In this document: piece by piece, positions 52,441-60,270 of the stretch
Layout of the letters: the number at the start of each line of letters is the position of its first letter
Position numbering within the stretch: the stretch's first letter is position 1
IMG/VR virus record: IMGVR_UViG_3300031951_000087
Location: 21,006 to 85,005 of that record
Length of the DNA stretch: 64,000 bases
DNA from: a virus
Reading direction: 5' to 3' (one strand)
Program-made: the position numbers and the translations under genes
The notes under the pieces: model-generated
Database searches by the model: none
The model's input: only the letters and a program-made list of their open reading frames with translations
What the model was told of the DNA's origin: nothing

Positions 52441-53724
52441 TTATTTATTCATTTTTGACATAAGGTCCTTCATTCTTAAGAACTGTGGATTTTCATATGT
52501 CTTACTTTCAACCAAATTAGTTGAACCTTTTGATGGTGTTCTATCAATGTTTTCAACGATAGATTCTTTAACCATTGGTTTTTCAACTGAACCCAATTCC
52601 TCTTTAATAGTTTGATAAAGATTTTTAGATTCTTTGATTGTTTCGACGTTGTCAAAACGTCTCATGATATTTATTTTTTCTGATTTTGTAGTTGTATGTT
52701 CAGTAAACAATCTTGTAGCGTAAGCTAAGTTAGAATTGAAAACAGCAACTTCATTTAATTTTTCTCTGAAAATATTTAATGCTTTTCTGTACTCTTCATT
52801 TTTAGCTCTCAACTTTTCAACTTCTTCTTGTAAAGCGTCATTTGTAATAACTTTCATTTTTGGAAGACCTTTTCTTTTTGGAAAATTTCTACTTCCATTT
52901 CCGTAAGTTCTAGCAGCTTCTTTTGTTTCAGTTTCTTTTTCTTCAACATCATGTTCACCTTCCTTAAATTCAAATTTCTTAGGACCTTTAAAGTTTTCTT
53001 TGTGTTGTGACATGTTAGATTTGAAACCTTGCATGTTTACTTTACCTGAAGATTTTTCTGATTTAACTTTTCCCATACCCATACCTTTTGGTTTAACCAT
53101 CATACTAGATTCCGTTACTGTAGAGTCATCTTCATCAACATTATCATCTTCACCTAATTCAATTTCGTAAACAATTTCTTCGTCGTATGATTCATTAGTA
53201 TCATTAGAGTTGTAATAATCTGACTCTTCTAATGATTCCATCATGTCATCGTCTTGGAAAGTAATTTTGTCTACATCTAAATCTTCACCAGTTTTCTTAA
53301 TGATAACTCCGTCATTATCGCCCATACCGTTAAGTACTGCCATAATTTCTTCCATAGATGCTCCCGTCATGTCTAACGGTTCTAGTTCATCATCATCATC
53401 TTCCAATCCCATGTCATCCATGTCATCCATGTCATCCATTTTCATAGAATCTGAATCATCGGACATCATATCATCACCCATCATAGGTGTCTTCATGTCC
53501 ATAGCCATCAATGAATCTTCTTCTTCATCTTCAGTAACATCTTCGTTACTATAAGACTCATCTACAGCATAAGTGTCAGCCTCTTCAAGAGACTCTTTTA
53601 CTAACTCTTCGATTTCTTCCTTCATTGTAGAAGCAAGTATTCCTTTTGCGTTTTCGGTAACAACTTGTTCCAAATTTTTCATTTGTAACAACGCTTCCTC
53701 AACTAATGATTTTTTTTCGCTCAT
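52441..53724 (-). CDS. gp22: Prohead scaffold core protein gp22
   Basis: 427 residues, strongly acidic with many Met (MAMDMKTPMMGDDMMSDDSD, then DDMDDMDDMGLEDDDDELEP), and Lys-rich helical ends. It lies between the gp21 protease and gp23, which is the T4 location of the main scaffold. The protein is a soluble core that is cut to small peptides by gp21 and lost during head maturation. T4 gp22 is about 269 residues, so this one is larger, mainly because of the acidic insert. Low-complexity content limits sequence matching; position is the main support. Confidence 0.72.
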   Translation of the reverse strand: MSEKKSLVEEALLQMKNLEQVVTENAKGILASTMKEEIEELVKESLEEADTYAVDESYSNEDVTEDEEEDSLMAMDMKTPMMGDDMMSDDSDSMKMDDMDDMDDMGLEDDDDELEPLDMTGASMEEIMAVLNGMGDNDGVIIKKTGEDLDVDKITFQDDDMMESLEESDYYNSNDTNESYDEEIVYEIELGEDDNVDEDDSTVTESSMMVKPKGMGMGKVKSEKSSGKVNMQGFKSNMSQHKENFKGPKKFEFKEGEHDVEEKETETKEAARTYGNGSRNFPKRKGLPKMKVITNDALQEEVEKLRAKNEEYRKALNIFREKLNEVAVFNSNLAYATRLFTEHTTTKSEKINIMRRFDNVETIKESKNLYQTIKEELGSVEKPMVKESIVENIDRTPSKGSTNLVESKTYENPQFLRMKDLMSKMNK

Positions 53725-53756
53725 TTTTTGTGTAATAAAATAGTTTTTATTTACAC

Positions 53757-53764
53757 TATAAATA
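53757..53764 (-). promoter_or_regulatory. TATTTATA element upstream of gp22
   Basis: The minus strand reads GCATATTTATAGTGTAAAT, 32 bases before ATG 53724. It may drive gp22 and gp23. Confidence 0.55.
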
Positions 53765-53800
53765 TGCCCCTAATCAAAAAAATCTTAAATGGTGATATAA

Positions 53801-53832
53801 TAAAATAAAAAAAACCCGATTTCTCGGGTTTT
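53801..53832 (-). terminator. Terminator after DUF4494-like gene
   Basis: The arms (AAAACCCGA at 53811-53819, TCGGGTTTT at 53824-53832) form a perfect stem, and the minus strand then runs into a long T-tract (plus-strand A-run from 53801). It closes the 53836-54778 unit. Confidence 0.8.
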
Positions 53833-53835
53833 AAA

Positions 53836-54045
53836 TTATTCAAAAACTTCATCGATTTTACTTTCACTGACTGCCGTTATTCGCCAATCATGTTGAAATC
53901 CTTTGAATTTTTCGGTTACTTTAGCTTCAACATCTGTTACGCTGTAACCTTTAACTAATTTTTCTTCTCTAACTTTTTTGATTTTTCCTGTGTTTTCATC
54001 AATCAAGTCGTACTGAATTTTTGCTACAAAATATTTTTCGTCCAT
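53836..54045 (-). CDS. Small protein of DUF4494 type
   Basis: 69 residues (MDEKYFVAKIQYDLIDENTG). The pattern YFVAKIQYD, EEKLVKGYSVTDVEAKVTEK and SKIDEVFE matches the small DUF4494 family seen in Bacteroidota. Function unknown. It follows gp21 by 10 bases, so it is in the head operon, and is closed by a hairpin. Its presence in a phage supports exchange with a Bacteroidota host. Confidence 0.65.
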   Translation of the reverse strand: MDEKYFVAKIQYDLIDENTGKIKKVREEKLVKGYSVTDVEAKVTEKFKGFQHDWRITAVSESKIDEVFE

Positions 54046-54055
54046 AATAATAATT

Positions 54056-54778
54056 TTATCTATATCCCAAAAAATCGTTCAATTTTCCCATTAAGTCAAG
54101 CGATTTACCTAAACCACCATCAATTCTTCCATCTTCTTTTGATTTTTTTTCTTCTTCAAGATTTTCATCGTATTTGTGACGGTCATCCTTATTAAGGAAT
54201 AGATAAGCGCCGGGTGTAGATGGATTCATAACCAAGTCAAAACAAATCATTTCATAATCATTTTGAACTTCATTGTGTTCTCCCTTTTTAGCTAAAGAAC
54301 CTACACCACGTGAAGATACCCCCATCGTAACACCTTGTCTCATTAAGTTTGCCGCTACATCACCCTTAGATGATACAATACCTCTTTCATGGAAACCTGG
54401 TGTTGTTAATAACCTTAGTTTACCCATAAGAACGTTATCATCCCACCATATATCATCAATAATGTGTGATACTCTGTCTAAATCAATCAAAGATGATTCA
54501 GGGTGATTAAGTTCTGATGTTGCCAAACCTTTAGATATTGTTTGTTTATATTTTTCAGCTTCTCTTTTAAGAATATTTTCAGGATATACACGACCATTTC
54601 TATTAGGTGTACCATACTTTTGTAGAGTTGCGTAAAATACAAATGGTTTAGAGTGGTCTAATTGTGATTTTTGTTCATTAACTAAATCAGTATCTACGGC
54701 ATTTTTCATAGATATATGACCTGCATCATATTCTATCAATATTCCTTTACCTATTTCATTCGGTTTAAGTATCTTCAT
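54056..54778 (-). CDS. gp21: Prohead protease gp21
   Basis: 240 residues. NGRVYP (61-66), ELNHPES (His92) and GVSSRGVGSL (Ser155/156) are the signature motifs of the gp21-type (family U9/S80-like) serine protease. It cuts scaffold gp22 and capsid gp23 during head maturation. T4 gp21 is about 212 residues. The C-terminus is charged and likely removed by self-cleavage. It lies upstream of the scaffold gp22 in T4 order. The start ATG 54778 has the TATTTATT element 15 bases upstream. Confidence 0.9.
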   Translation of the reverse strand: MKILKPNEIGKGILIEYDAGHISMKNAVDTDLVNEQKSQLDHSKPFVFYATLQKYGTPNRNGRVYPENILKREAEKYKQTISKGLATSELNHPESSLIDLDRVSHIIDDIWWDDNVLMGKLRLLTTPGFHERGIVSSKGDVAANLMRQGVTMGVSSRGVGSLAKKGEHNEVQNDYEMICFDLVMNPSTPGAYLFLNKDDRHKYDENLEEEKKSKEDGRIDGGLGKSLDLMGKLNDFLGYR

Positions 54779-54793
54779 ATTAAAATATTTATC

Positions 54794-54801
54794 AATAAAT
54801 A
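54794..54801 (-). promoter_or_regulatory. TATTTATT element before gp21
   Basis: The minus strand reads TAATATTTATTGATAAAT, 15 bases before ATG 54778. It abuts the stop of the upstream gene. Confidence 0.5.
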
Positions 54802-55260
54802 TTAGAATATCTCAAAGTTTTTGTTTTTCAACTTGTTTTTAGAATATTGAATGGTAAAATACTTTGATTTCTTTAAAACATTGTCGTGAACTTCTTTTAA
54901 TACGTGATTTAATTCTGTTGATATATTTTCAGATTTGAACTCAATATTTTCTTTTGTAAAGAATGTAATTTCAAGATTTAAAAAACTTGCTTTATCTACT
55001 TTTATCCCACTTGTTCTTAAATCTAAATCAACAATAAAATGTTCTTTGAATAATGATTTATTGTAAACTTCTAAAACTTTATGTTTAATAGTTCGAGATA
55101 TTGTCCCAACTACTCTTTCCCAATTATCCCTTTCTTGTGTGGGTGTTACCCATGTTTGTAATACTAAATAAATTGATTTTAATTCTGTCGCATCTACACT
55201 ACCGTAATAGCACTTAGCATCTTGGAATAAATCCAATTTTGATGTTTTTCCTTTTTTCAT
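54802..55260 (-). CDS. Hypothetical head-region protein
   Basis: 152 residues. Basic N-terminus (MKKGKTSKLDLFQDAKCYYG) and a series of helices and strands (WERVVGTISRTIKHKVLEVY), ending in a Lys-rich tail. It sits between the portal region and gp21. No motif or family recognised; a head assembly or DNA-packaging accessory is possible. Confidence 0.5.
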   Translation of the reverse strand: MKKGKTSKLDLFQDAKCYYGSVDATELKSIYLVLQTWVTPTQERDNWERVVGTISRTIKHKVLEVYNKSLFKEHFIVDLDLRTSGIKVDKASFLNLEITFFTKENIEFKSENISTELNHVLKEVHDNVLKKSKYFTIQYSKNKLKNKNFEIF

Positions 55261-55343
55261 TCTTTTTCATTTGTGAAATGTTTATTTGTTGTAGTGAAAA
55301 GATAATAAAAAAAAACTTATTAACAAATTTAATTTTATTTGTA

Positions 55344-55351
55344 TATTTATA
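55344..55351 (+). promoter_or_regulatory. TATTTATA element before bS21 gene
   Basis: The plus strand reads TGTATATTTATATCAATAAC, 21 bases before ATG 55373, in a 112-base divergent gap. Confidence 0.55.
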
Positions 55352-55372
55352 TCAATAACACACATTTTTTAT

Positions 55373-55567
55373 ATGATAAAAATAATTTTAGAAAAAGGTG
55401 AAAGTTTGGAAAAAGCTTTAAAACGTTACAAACACAAAGTTATCAAAACAAAACAAATTGAACAACTTCGTGCAAAACAAGAGTATGTTAAAAAAACAAC
55501 TTTGAAAAGGGAACAAATAAAAAAAGCAATATACAAACAACAAATCGCCCAAAGTAACTTTGACTAA
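55373..55567 (+). CDS. rpsU: Phage-encoded ribosomal protein bS21
   Basis: 64 residues. MIKIILEKGESLEKALKRYK, then KTKQIEQLRAKQEYVKKT and a Lys-rich end with KKAIYKQ, follow the bS21 family, being closest in pattern to the Bacteroidota form (KRYKRK, LRxRQxxxKP, KAxYxQ). Tyr54 corresponds to the tyrosine that, in Flavobacterium ribosomes, is reported to help hold the anti-Shine-Dalgarno end of 16S rRNA. bS21 is the small-subunit protein that most influences initiation. A phage copy could replace the host protein and tune ribosomes to phage mRNA. It is co-directional with a small membrane protein on a short plus-strand unit inside the head operon. Confidence 0.85.
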   Translation: MIKIILEKGESLEKALKRYKHKVIKTKQIEQLRAKQEYVKKTTLKREQIKKAIYKQQIAQSNFD

Positions 55568-55575
55568 TATTTATT
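55568..55575 (+). promoter_or_regulatory. TATTTATT element before membrane protein
   Basis: The plus strand reads CTAATATTTATTGGTAAC. It overlaps the TTG at 55574, arguing for the later ATG 55595, which it precedes by 19 bases. Confidence 0.5.
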
Positions 55576-55594
55576 GGTAACAAATACCAAGAAT

Positions 55595-55834
55595 ATGAAA
55601 AACTTTATTATGAATTTACTAGGAAACGGTTCTGACGTTTCATCAAAAAGATTCGCATCTTTATTCACTTTATTAAACGTAATTATCTTAGCTTATGTTG
55701 CAACATTTACATCTAAAGATGGTGTAACACCTGAGTATATGTTTGATGCACTTTGTTTAATTGCTGGTGGTGGATTGGGTCTTACAGTTGTTGAGAAGAT
55801 TTTCTCAAAAGGTTCAGACAAAAAAGCTGAATAA
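55595..55834 (+). CDS. Small two-helix membrane protein, holin candidate
   Basis: 79 residues from ATG 55595. TM1 about 21-39 (FASLFTLLNVIILAYVATF), then a polar loop, TM2 about 50-67 (FDALCLIAGGGLGLTVVEKI) and a Lys-rich C-terminus. Length, two helices and a basic tail fit class II holins, which open the cell membrane at lysis. No lysin is seen next to it, so this remains a suggestion. It follows the bS21 gene by 27 bases and ends at a bidirectional terminator. Confidence 0.55.
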   Translation: MKNFIMNLLGNGSDVSSKRFASLFTLLNVIILAYVATFTSKDGVTPEYMFDALCLIAGGGLGLTVVEKIFSKGSDKKAE

Positions 55835-55838
55835 CAAA

Positions 55839-55863
55839 AAACCCCTCTTTTGAGGGGTTTTTA
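55839..55863. terminator. Bidirectional terminator after bS21 unit
   Basis: AAACCCCTC (55839-55847) and GAGGGGTTT (55852-55860) form a perfect 9-bp stem with A-run and T-run flanks. It serves the plus-strand unit and the convergent gene whose stop is at 55866. Confidence 0.85.
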
Positions 55864-55865
55864 TT

Positions 55866-56591
55866 TTAAAGTCCTTCTGACAACTTTTTAAGTTTGTAAT
55901 ATGATAAGGAATCAATCGGTGTTGATTCTATTCTTACCTTTGTTTCATTTAATTTTTTGTTGGTATCATCATCACTTTCGTTAATACTTGAAAGTTTTCC
56001 AAGAACCTCAGTTTTCAATCTTTCAATACCTTCACTCAATTCTTCTTGTGACATTCTTAAGATTGATTTTAATTCAAACAATTCAGATTCACTTAATTGT
56101 GAATATTCTTTTGCGAATGTGTCAGCTGCCACACCAAACATAGATTCTAATGGAATGTTAACTGATTCTGTGATTGTTGATTCTTCTTTTGTTTCTGACA
56201 TTAACTTCCACATTTGTTTTCTTGATTCAACCAATTTAGTAAAATCATCGGCGGTTTTTGCATAAACCATGTTATCTAATAACTCATATTGATTATCAAT
56301 ACTTTCTCCTAAAGTTTCAACCCAGCTGTCGAACTGTTCAAATTCACGTTTGTTACTGTTAATTGTATTTTTTATGAAATCAACTGAAAGTCCCAAAAAT
56401 TCTTTCGCAACTTCTTCGTTCAATCCTTTGGTTTTCATTAAGGAACCGTATTCAACATATAGTTCACCAACGGATTTGTTGTCCTTAATAAAATCTCTAA
56501 ATTCTTTTATAATTTGTTTAAAATCTTCAGTTTTGTATGTTTTAACTAAAGCATTTTCAACAATACTTTTTAATAATCCAAAATTTCTCAT
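55866..56591 (-). CDS. Hypothetical, helical, next to the portal gene
   Basis: 241 residues, nearly all helix and acidic (MRNFGLLKSIVENALVKTYK, then ESESELFELKSIL-like and NKKLNETKVRIE). It follows the portal gene by 13 bases on the same strand. In T4 small core proteins gp67/gp68 lie between gp20 and gp21; a similar core or internal protein role is possible here, but there is no sequence match. A TATTTATT element lies 3 bases from its ATG. Confidence 0.5.
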   Translation of the reverse strand: MRNFGLLKSIVENALVKTYKTEDFKQIIKEFRDFIKDNKSVGELYVEYGSLMKTKGLNEEVAKEFLGLSVDFIKNTINSNKREFEQFDSWVETLGESIDNQYELLDNMVYAKTADDFTKLVESRKQMWKLMSETKEESTITESVNIPLESMFGVAADTFAKEYSQLSESELFELKSILRMSQEELSEGIERLKTEVLGKLSSINESDDDTNKKLNETKVRIESTPIDSLSYYKLKKLSEGL

Positions 56592-56594
56592 ATC

Positions 56595-56602
56595 AATAAA
56601 TA
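56595..56602 (-). promoter_or_regulatory. TATTTATT element before hypothetical head gene
   Basis: The minus strand reads AAGATATTTATTGATATG, 3 bases before ATG 56591. Confidence 0.5.
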
Positions 56603-56604
56603 TC

Positions 56605-58446
56605 TTAAGTATTTAATAATTCGTTTAATTTGGTTTCAATTTCATTAATTGATGTTCTACCTTTAGATAAATCAATTTCATCTCTACCACTAATTAAATC
56701 ATCTTCCAAAATTAAATTTAAATCGTTCATTTTACTTTCAGGTGTTACTTCACCTCCAGCCGGTGGTTCAGGGGATTCAGGAATATCAGGTGCTCCACCC
56801 ATATCTTCAGGTCCTCCACCTATTCCACCTAAACTACCCATATCACCACTTGGTGGTGCTCCACCCATATCGTCACCCTCAGCAGGTGGCGTGGCTGTTT
56901 CACCGGGTTTCTTACCATACAATCTATCAATATTATCAAAAATACCTGTATGAATAATTACCTCAGGAGTTTTTTGTAATTCAGCCCCAACTGCTTTTTC
57001 AATTCTTTGTTGTTGGATATCCAATTTAATTTCCTCATCAGAGAATCCAAGAATGTGTTTTTTTGCCCATGTTGTTGATACCGCTTGGATACCGTTACCT
57101 GGGTCAGAAACCGCATCTTTATAAAGAAGTATTTTTTCTTTCCAATTCTCAATCTTTAATAAATCAGCTTGAGTTGATGGGTTAGTTAATCCTAATGTGA
57201 AGTTTGTTAATTCATCTTCAAAACCAAGAATAAACAAGTGAATAATTGCAATCTTATTTAATTCCTGAATCATTGATTTTTGAATTCTATTAATTGTTCT
57301 CGCAAAACGAATATCTTGTAATGCCAAGTTCTTACCATCACCAACAACTTCTTCAAAACCTAAGAACGCTTTTGGTACACGAAGAGCGGTTAATAATTTC
57401 TTTTGGATATATTCAATATCGGCAATTTCAGAAAGGTTCTGTGCTCCCGCCAATGTTTCAATAGGACTTGTTTGTGCTGGGTCACGAACAGGAATGAAAT
57501 AATCTTGGTCAACCGCCATTTGGTTCATTCTTAAGTCAACGTTACCTGTTTTTGAGTCAACAACTTGGTCTCTCTTAAACTTATTAGCAATTCTTTGAAT
57601 GTATGGTTCAACGTCCTTATCATCCATGTTACCAACATAAACTTTGAATACACGTCTTTCAGGTGCTCTTGATGTTCTATACACCAACATTGCATCTTCT
57701 GATAATAACAACTGTTTCCAAGTACGTCTTGCTTTTTCCAACATAGCAGTACCATAAGGAAGTTTTCTATCATCACCTAACAAACGGAAGTGTGCGACCT
57801 CCCAAGTATTCATTTCCATATCTTTTACTTTCCATACGAATTTCAAAGATTTTGCATCCTCAGTTGTATTATGTGATGGTTTGATTTTCATACCACGTTC
57901 CAAACGTTCAATTTCAATGTTTGGAAGTTGTTGACAACCCATAATACCTTTTTCAGAATCTAATTTTAAGTAAACAAAGTTATCACCATACTTACAAGTG
58001 TTTCTTGTCCACATTGGTAAGTTGGTGTTAATATCTAATCTGTTATTAAATAAATCCGCTAATATTCCCTTAATTCTATTTGATTCTGAATATATTTGTA
58101 GAATATATCCATCTTCATTTGTTGTTGTTGATTCTTCAGCGTAGATATCTAAAGCTGCGGAAATTTCAGGAGTGTATTCCATTGATTCATAATCATAATA
58201 TGATGCCAATCTTGTTGGTTCATAATAAATTGCCTGAGAATATAAATTATTTTCTACTTTACCCCATTGTTGACCAAGATACATTGTCTGTTGAGCTTGG
58301 AGTTTTTCCTTCTCAAATTCTTGCTTATCTGTGGTTTTTAATAATTCCTTCTTATCAAATTTATAAACTGGAGGCTGTTGACCCAAAGTTGAGTCGGGAC
58401 CAAAGACTTTGGTAAGTCGTTGCCATATGGTGAAATTGTCTGCCAT
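56605..58446 (-). CDS. gp20: Portal vertex protein gp20
   Basis: 613 residues. YYEPTRLASYYDYESMEYTP and AALDIYAEESTTTNEDG, then MWTRNTCKYGDNFVYLKL, KPSHNTTEDA, GTAMLEKARRTWKQLLLSED and RAPERRVFKVYVGNMDDKDV, are conserved gp20 blocks. The dodecamer makes the head's DNA entry/exit ring. T4 gp20 is 524 residues; the extra length is a Gly/Pro-rich C-terminal region (about 520-575). The gene follows gp17 as in T4 order 17-20 with sheath and tube genes moved away. Upstream the gap has a TATATTTAG variant with an AGAGGG just before ATG. Confidence 0.93.
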   Translation of the reverse strand: MADNFTIWQRLTKVFGPDSTLGQQPPVYKFDKKELLKTTDKQEFEKEKLQAQQTMYLGQQWGKVENNLYSQAIYYEPTRLASYYDYESMEYTPEISAALDIYAEESTTTNEDGYILQIYSESNRIKGILADLFNNRLDINTNLPMWTRNTCKYGDNFVYLKLDSEKGIMGCQQLPNIEIERLERGMKIKPSHNTTEDAKSLKFVWKVKDMEMNTWEVAHFRLLGDDRKLPYGTAMLEKARRTWKQLLLSEDAMLVYRTSRAPERRVFKVYVGNMDDKDVEPYIQRIANKFKRDQVVDSKTGNVDLRMNQMAVDQDYFIPVRDPAQTSPIETLAGAQNLSEIADIEYIQKKLLTALRVPKAFLGFEEVVGDGKNLALQDIRFARTINRIQKSMIQELNKIAIIHLFILGFEDELTNFTLGLTNPSTQADLLKIENWKEKILLYKDAVSDPGNGIQAVSTTWAKKHILGFSDEEIKLDIQQQRIEKAVGAELQKTPEVIIHTGIFDNIDRLYGKKPGETATPPAEGDDMGGAPPSGDMGSLGGIGGGPEDMGGAPDIPESPEPPAGGEVTPESKMNDLNLILEDDLISGRDEIDLSKGRTSINEIETKLNELLNT

Positions 58447-58483
58447 CCCTCTAAATATAGTATCTTTTTTTTATGAATAAACT

Positions 58484-60253
58484 TTATCTTCTACCGAATA
58501 ACCATAAATACTGTTCATAATCCTTTTTTGTTGGATTTGATGAAAAAGCATCGTTATATCCTGTTGGTGATAAAACAGGCATTCCCGGATTAAATTGTGT
58601 TATTTCTCTATTTGTACTGTCGTCAGCTACGGTCCAAGAGCTTAACATAGCCTTTGTTTGTTCATTAACCTTTTCAAGTTGATTATATGCGTTTTGTCCA
58701 ACATATAAAGCCATTGACATTGACATAATTAAATCATCATGTTGCCCTTTCATGTGGTCAGGTCGTCCGTTTATATAAACATACGTATTCATCTCACCAA
58801 GTAATCTAGCAGAATACAATTTAAATCCATGTCTTAACGCTTCCTCAAACGCCGCAATAATTTGAACCCTTTTACCATTAAAGTTTATACCCGGTATTTT
58901 TTCATTAGACTTAACAGTTGACTCCCAAATATTACCATAATTAATTCCATCAACATATAAGTTTTTATAACCCAATTCTTGTAATTTTCTTGATGTTGAA
59001 ACTCCCATACCACCCGTAATATCAATAACAATAAACGCATCGTAGTAATTTCCCCACTTATAAGCAATTTCAGCCGCAACATCAGGAGGAAGTTTTCCAA
59101 CATACTCGGCAACTTGTTCCCTTTCGTCAAAATCGATAACTTGGAATGATGTAAAATCCTCAGAGTCACCCCTTGATACGTCCATACCCATAATGTATCT
59201 GTGACCAACAACTGGTTCTTTCCAAATCCATAATTGATTTTGAACCATCTTTGATTCAGGTTGACGAACCATTTCAGTTCTAATCTTATCAGTTAATTGT
59301 GCATCGAATACGTTATCTCCCGAACCTAAAAAGTTACATTCCAACTCCTGAGAAATTTTTCTCTTATCAAATTTTAACTTTTTGGCCATAGTTTCAAACC
59401 AACCAGAACTTACTTTGTAACCATCATCCATTAATTTTTTGAAATCACCAAAATTTCTTTGACTTGTTGGTACACCATCAAAACTAATAATCTCAGGGTT
59501 GGGGTATTCATCACGATTTAAAAAATAGTGAATTAAATCTTTGACTTTAATAAAGTATAAATCTTTAGTATATCTTGGGTCTCTCCACCAATACATTTCA
59601 GTAACTTTAAAACTATTCATTCCTTTAATAGCCTGTTCATAGATACTGTAATAGATTGCATCATATCCGTTTGGTGTTGAAATTACAATAACTTTACCAC
59701 CTGTTGATAACGATGCCATACAAGCTGCCCAGAAATCGTCATTAGCTTCGATGTACGCAGCCTCGTCAAATATCAATACGGTAGGGGTATAACCACGAAG
59801 TGCATCAGGTGAAGTTGCAACCGCTTTGACTTCACACCCATTTGATAATTTAAAGTGTCTTTGTGAATTCTTTTCAGATGAAAATGATACCCCCATCCAA
59901 TTTGGCCACTGTTCCGTAAACCCTCTAATTTTATTAGCAAATTCTACCGCAGTATCTAATTTGTTGGCAATTACAAGAATTTTTTCAGGTTTTTGTTTGT
60001 TTGCAAAAACTACTTTTTTAGACGCCCAAGCGGCAGTAACTGTTGATACACCGGCTTGACGATATTTTAAGGCAATGTTTTCCTCGTAGTTATCATAATC
60101 TTCTACTAAGGTTTCTTGGTCAGGAAATAAATCCAACGGAACGTATTTTGACTGTGTGTTGTCATACGTTTGTAAATAATTTCTTAAAGCGTATGGAGTG
60201 TTTTTGACACACTTAGCATATTCTATAAGGGCTTGTTCTTTTGTGATACTCAT
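58484..60253 (-). CDS. gp17: Large terminase subunit gp17
   Basis: 589 residues. The ATPase half has ALKYRQAGVSTVTAAW (Walker A type, Arg65-Thr71), VLIFDEAAYIEAND (Walker B, Asp163-Glu164) and VIVISTPNGYD (coupling motif). The nuclease half has GMDVSRGDSEDF (first Asp), DAFIVIDITGGMG and HDDLIMSMSMAL (last acidic cluster). gp17 is the packaging motor that cuts concatemers and pumps DNA through the portal. T4 gp17 is 610 residues. The small subunit gp16 is not evident here. A TATTTATA element lies 4 bases before ATG 60253, with AAGGG between. Confidence 0.95.
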   Translation of the reverse strand: MSITKEQALIEYAKCVKNTPYALRNYLQTYDNTQSKYVPLDLFPDQETLVEDYDNYEENIALKYRQAGVSTVTAAWASKKVVFANKQKPEKILVIANKLDTAVEFANKIRGFTEQWPNWMGVSFSSEKNSQRHFKLSNGCEVKAVATSPDALRGYTPTVLIFDEAAYIEANDDFWAACMASLSTGGKVIVISTPNGYDAIYYSIYEQAIKGMNSFKVTEMYWWRDPRYTKDLYFIKVKDLIHYFLNRDEYPNPEIISFDGVPTSQRNFGDFKKLMDDGYKVSSGWFETMAKKLKFDKRKISQELECNFLGSGDNVFDAQLTDKIRTEMVRQPESKMVQNQLWIWKEPVVGHRYIMGMDVSRGDSEDFTSFQVIDFDEREQVAEYVGKLPPDVAAEIAYKWGNYYDAFIVIDITGGMGVSTSRKLQELGYKNLYVDGINYGNIWESTVKSNEKIPGINFNGKRVQIIAAFEEALRHGFKLYSARLLGEMNTYVYINGRPDHMKGQHDDLIMSMSMALYVGQNAYNQLEKVNEQTKAMLSSWTVADDSTNREITQFNPGMPVLSPTGYNDAFSSNPTKKDYEQYLWLFGRR

Positions 60254-60257
60254 CCCT

Positions 60258-60265
60258 TATAAATA
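60258..60265 (-). promoter_or_regulatory. TATTTATA element before gp17
   Basis: The minus strand reads GAGTATTTATAAGGGATG: 4 bases from the ATG. The AGGG between is the nearest thing to a Shine-Dalgarno in the window. Confidence 0.6.
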
Positions 60266-60270
60266 CTCCG

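Noticed and set aside
53243-53554. Ser-rich plus-strand ORF opposite gp22
   Set aside because: It is a reflection of the Asp/Met-rich codons of gp22 on the other strand; no start context or homology pattern.
55574-55594. TTG start of the membrane protein
   Set aside because: It overlaps the TATTTATT element; ATG 55595 gives better spacing and a typical N-terminus.
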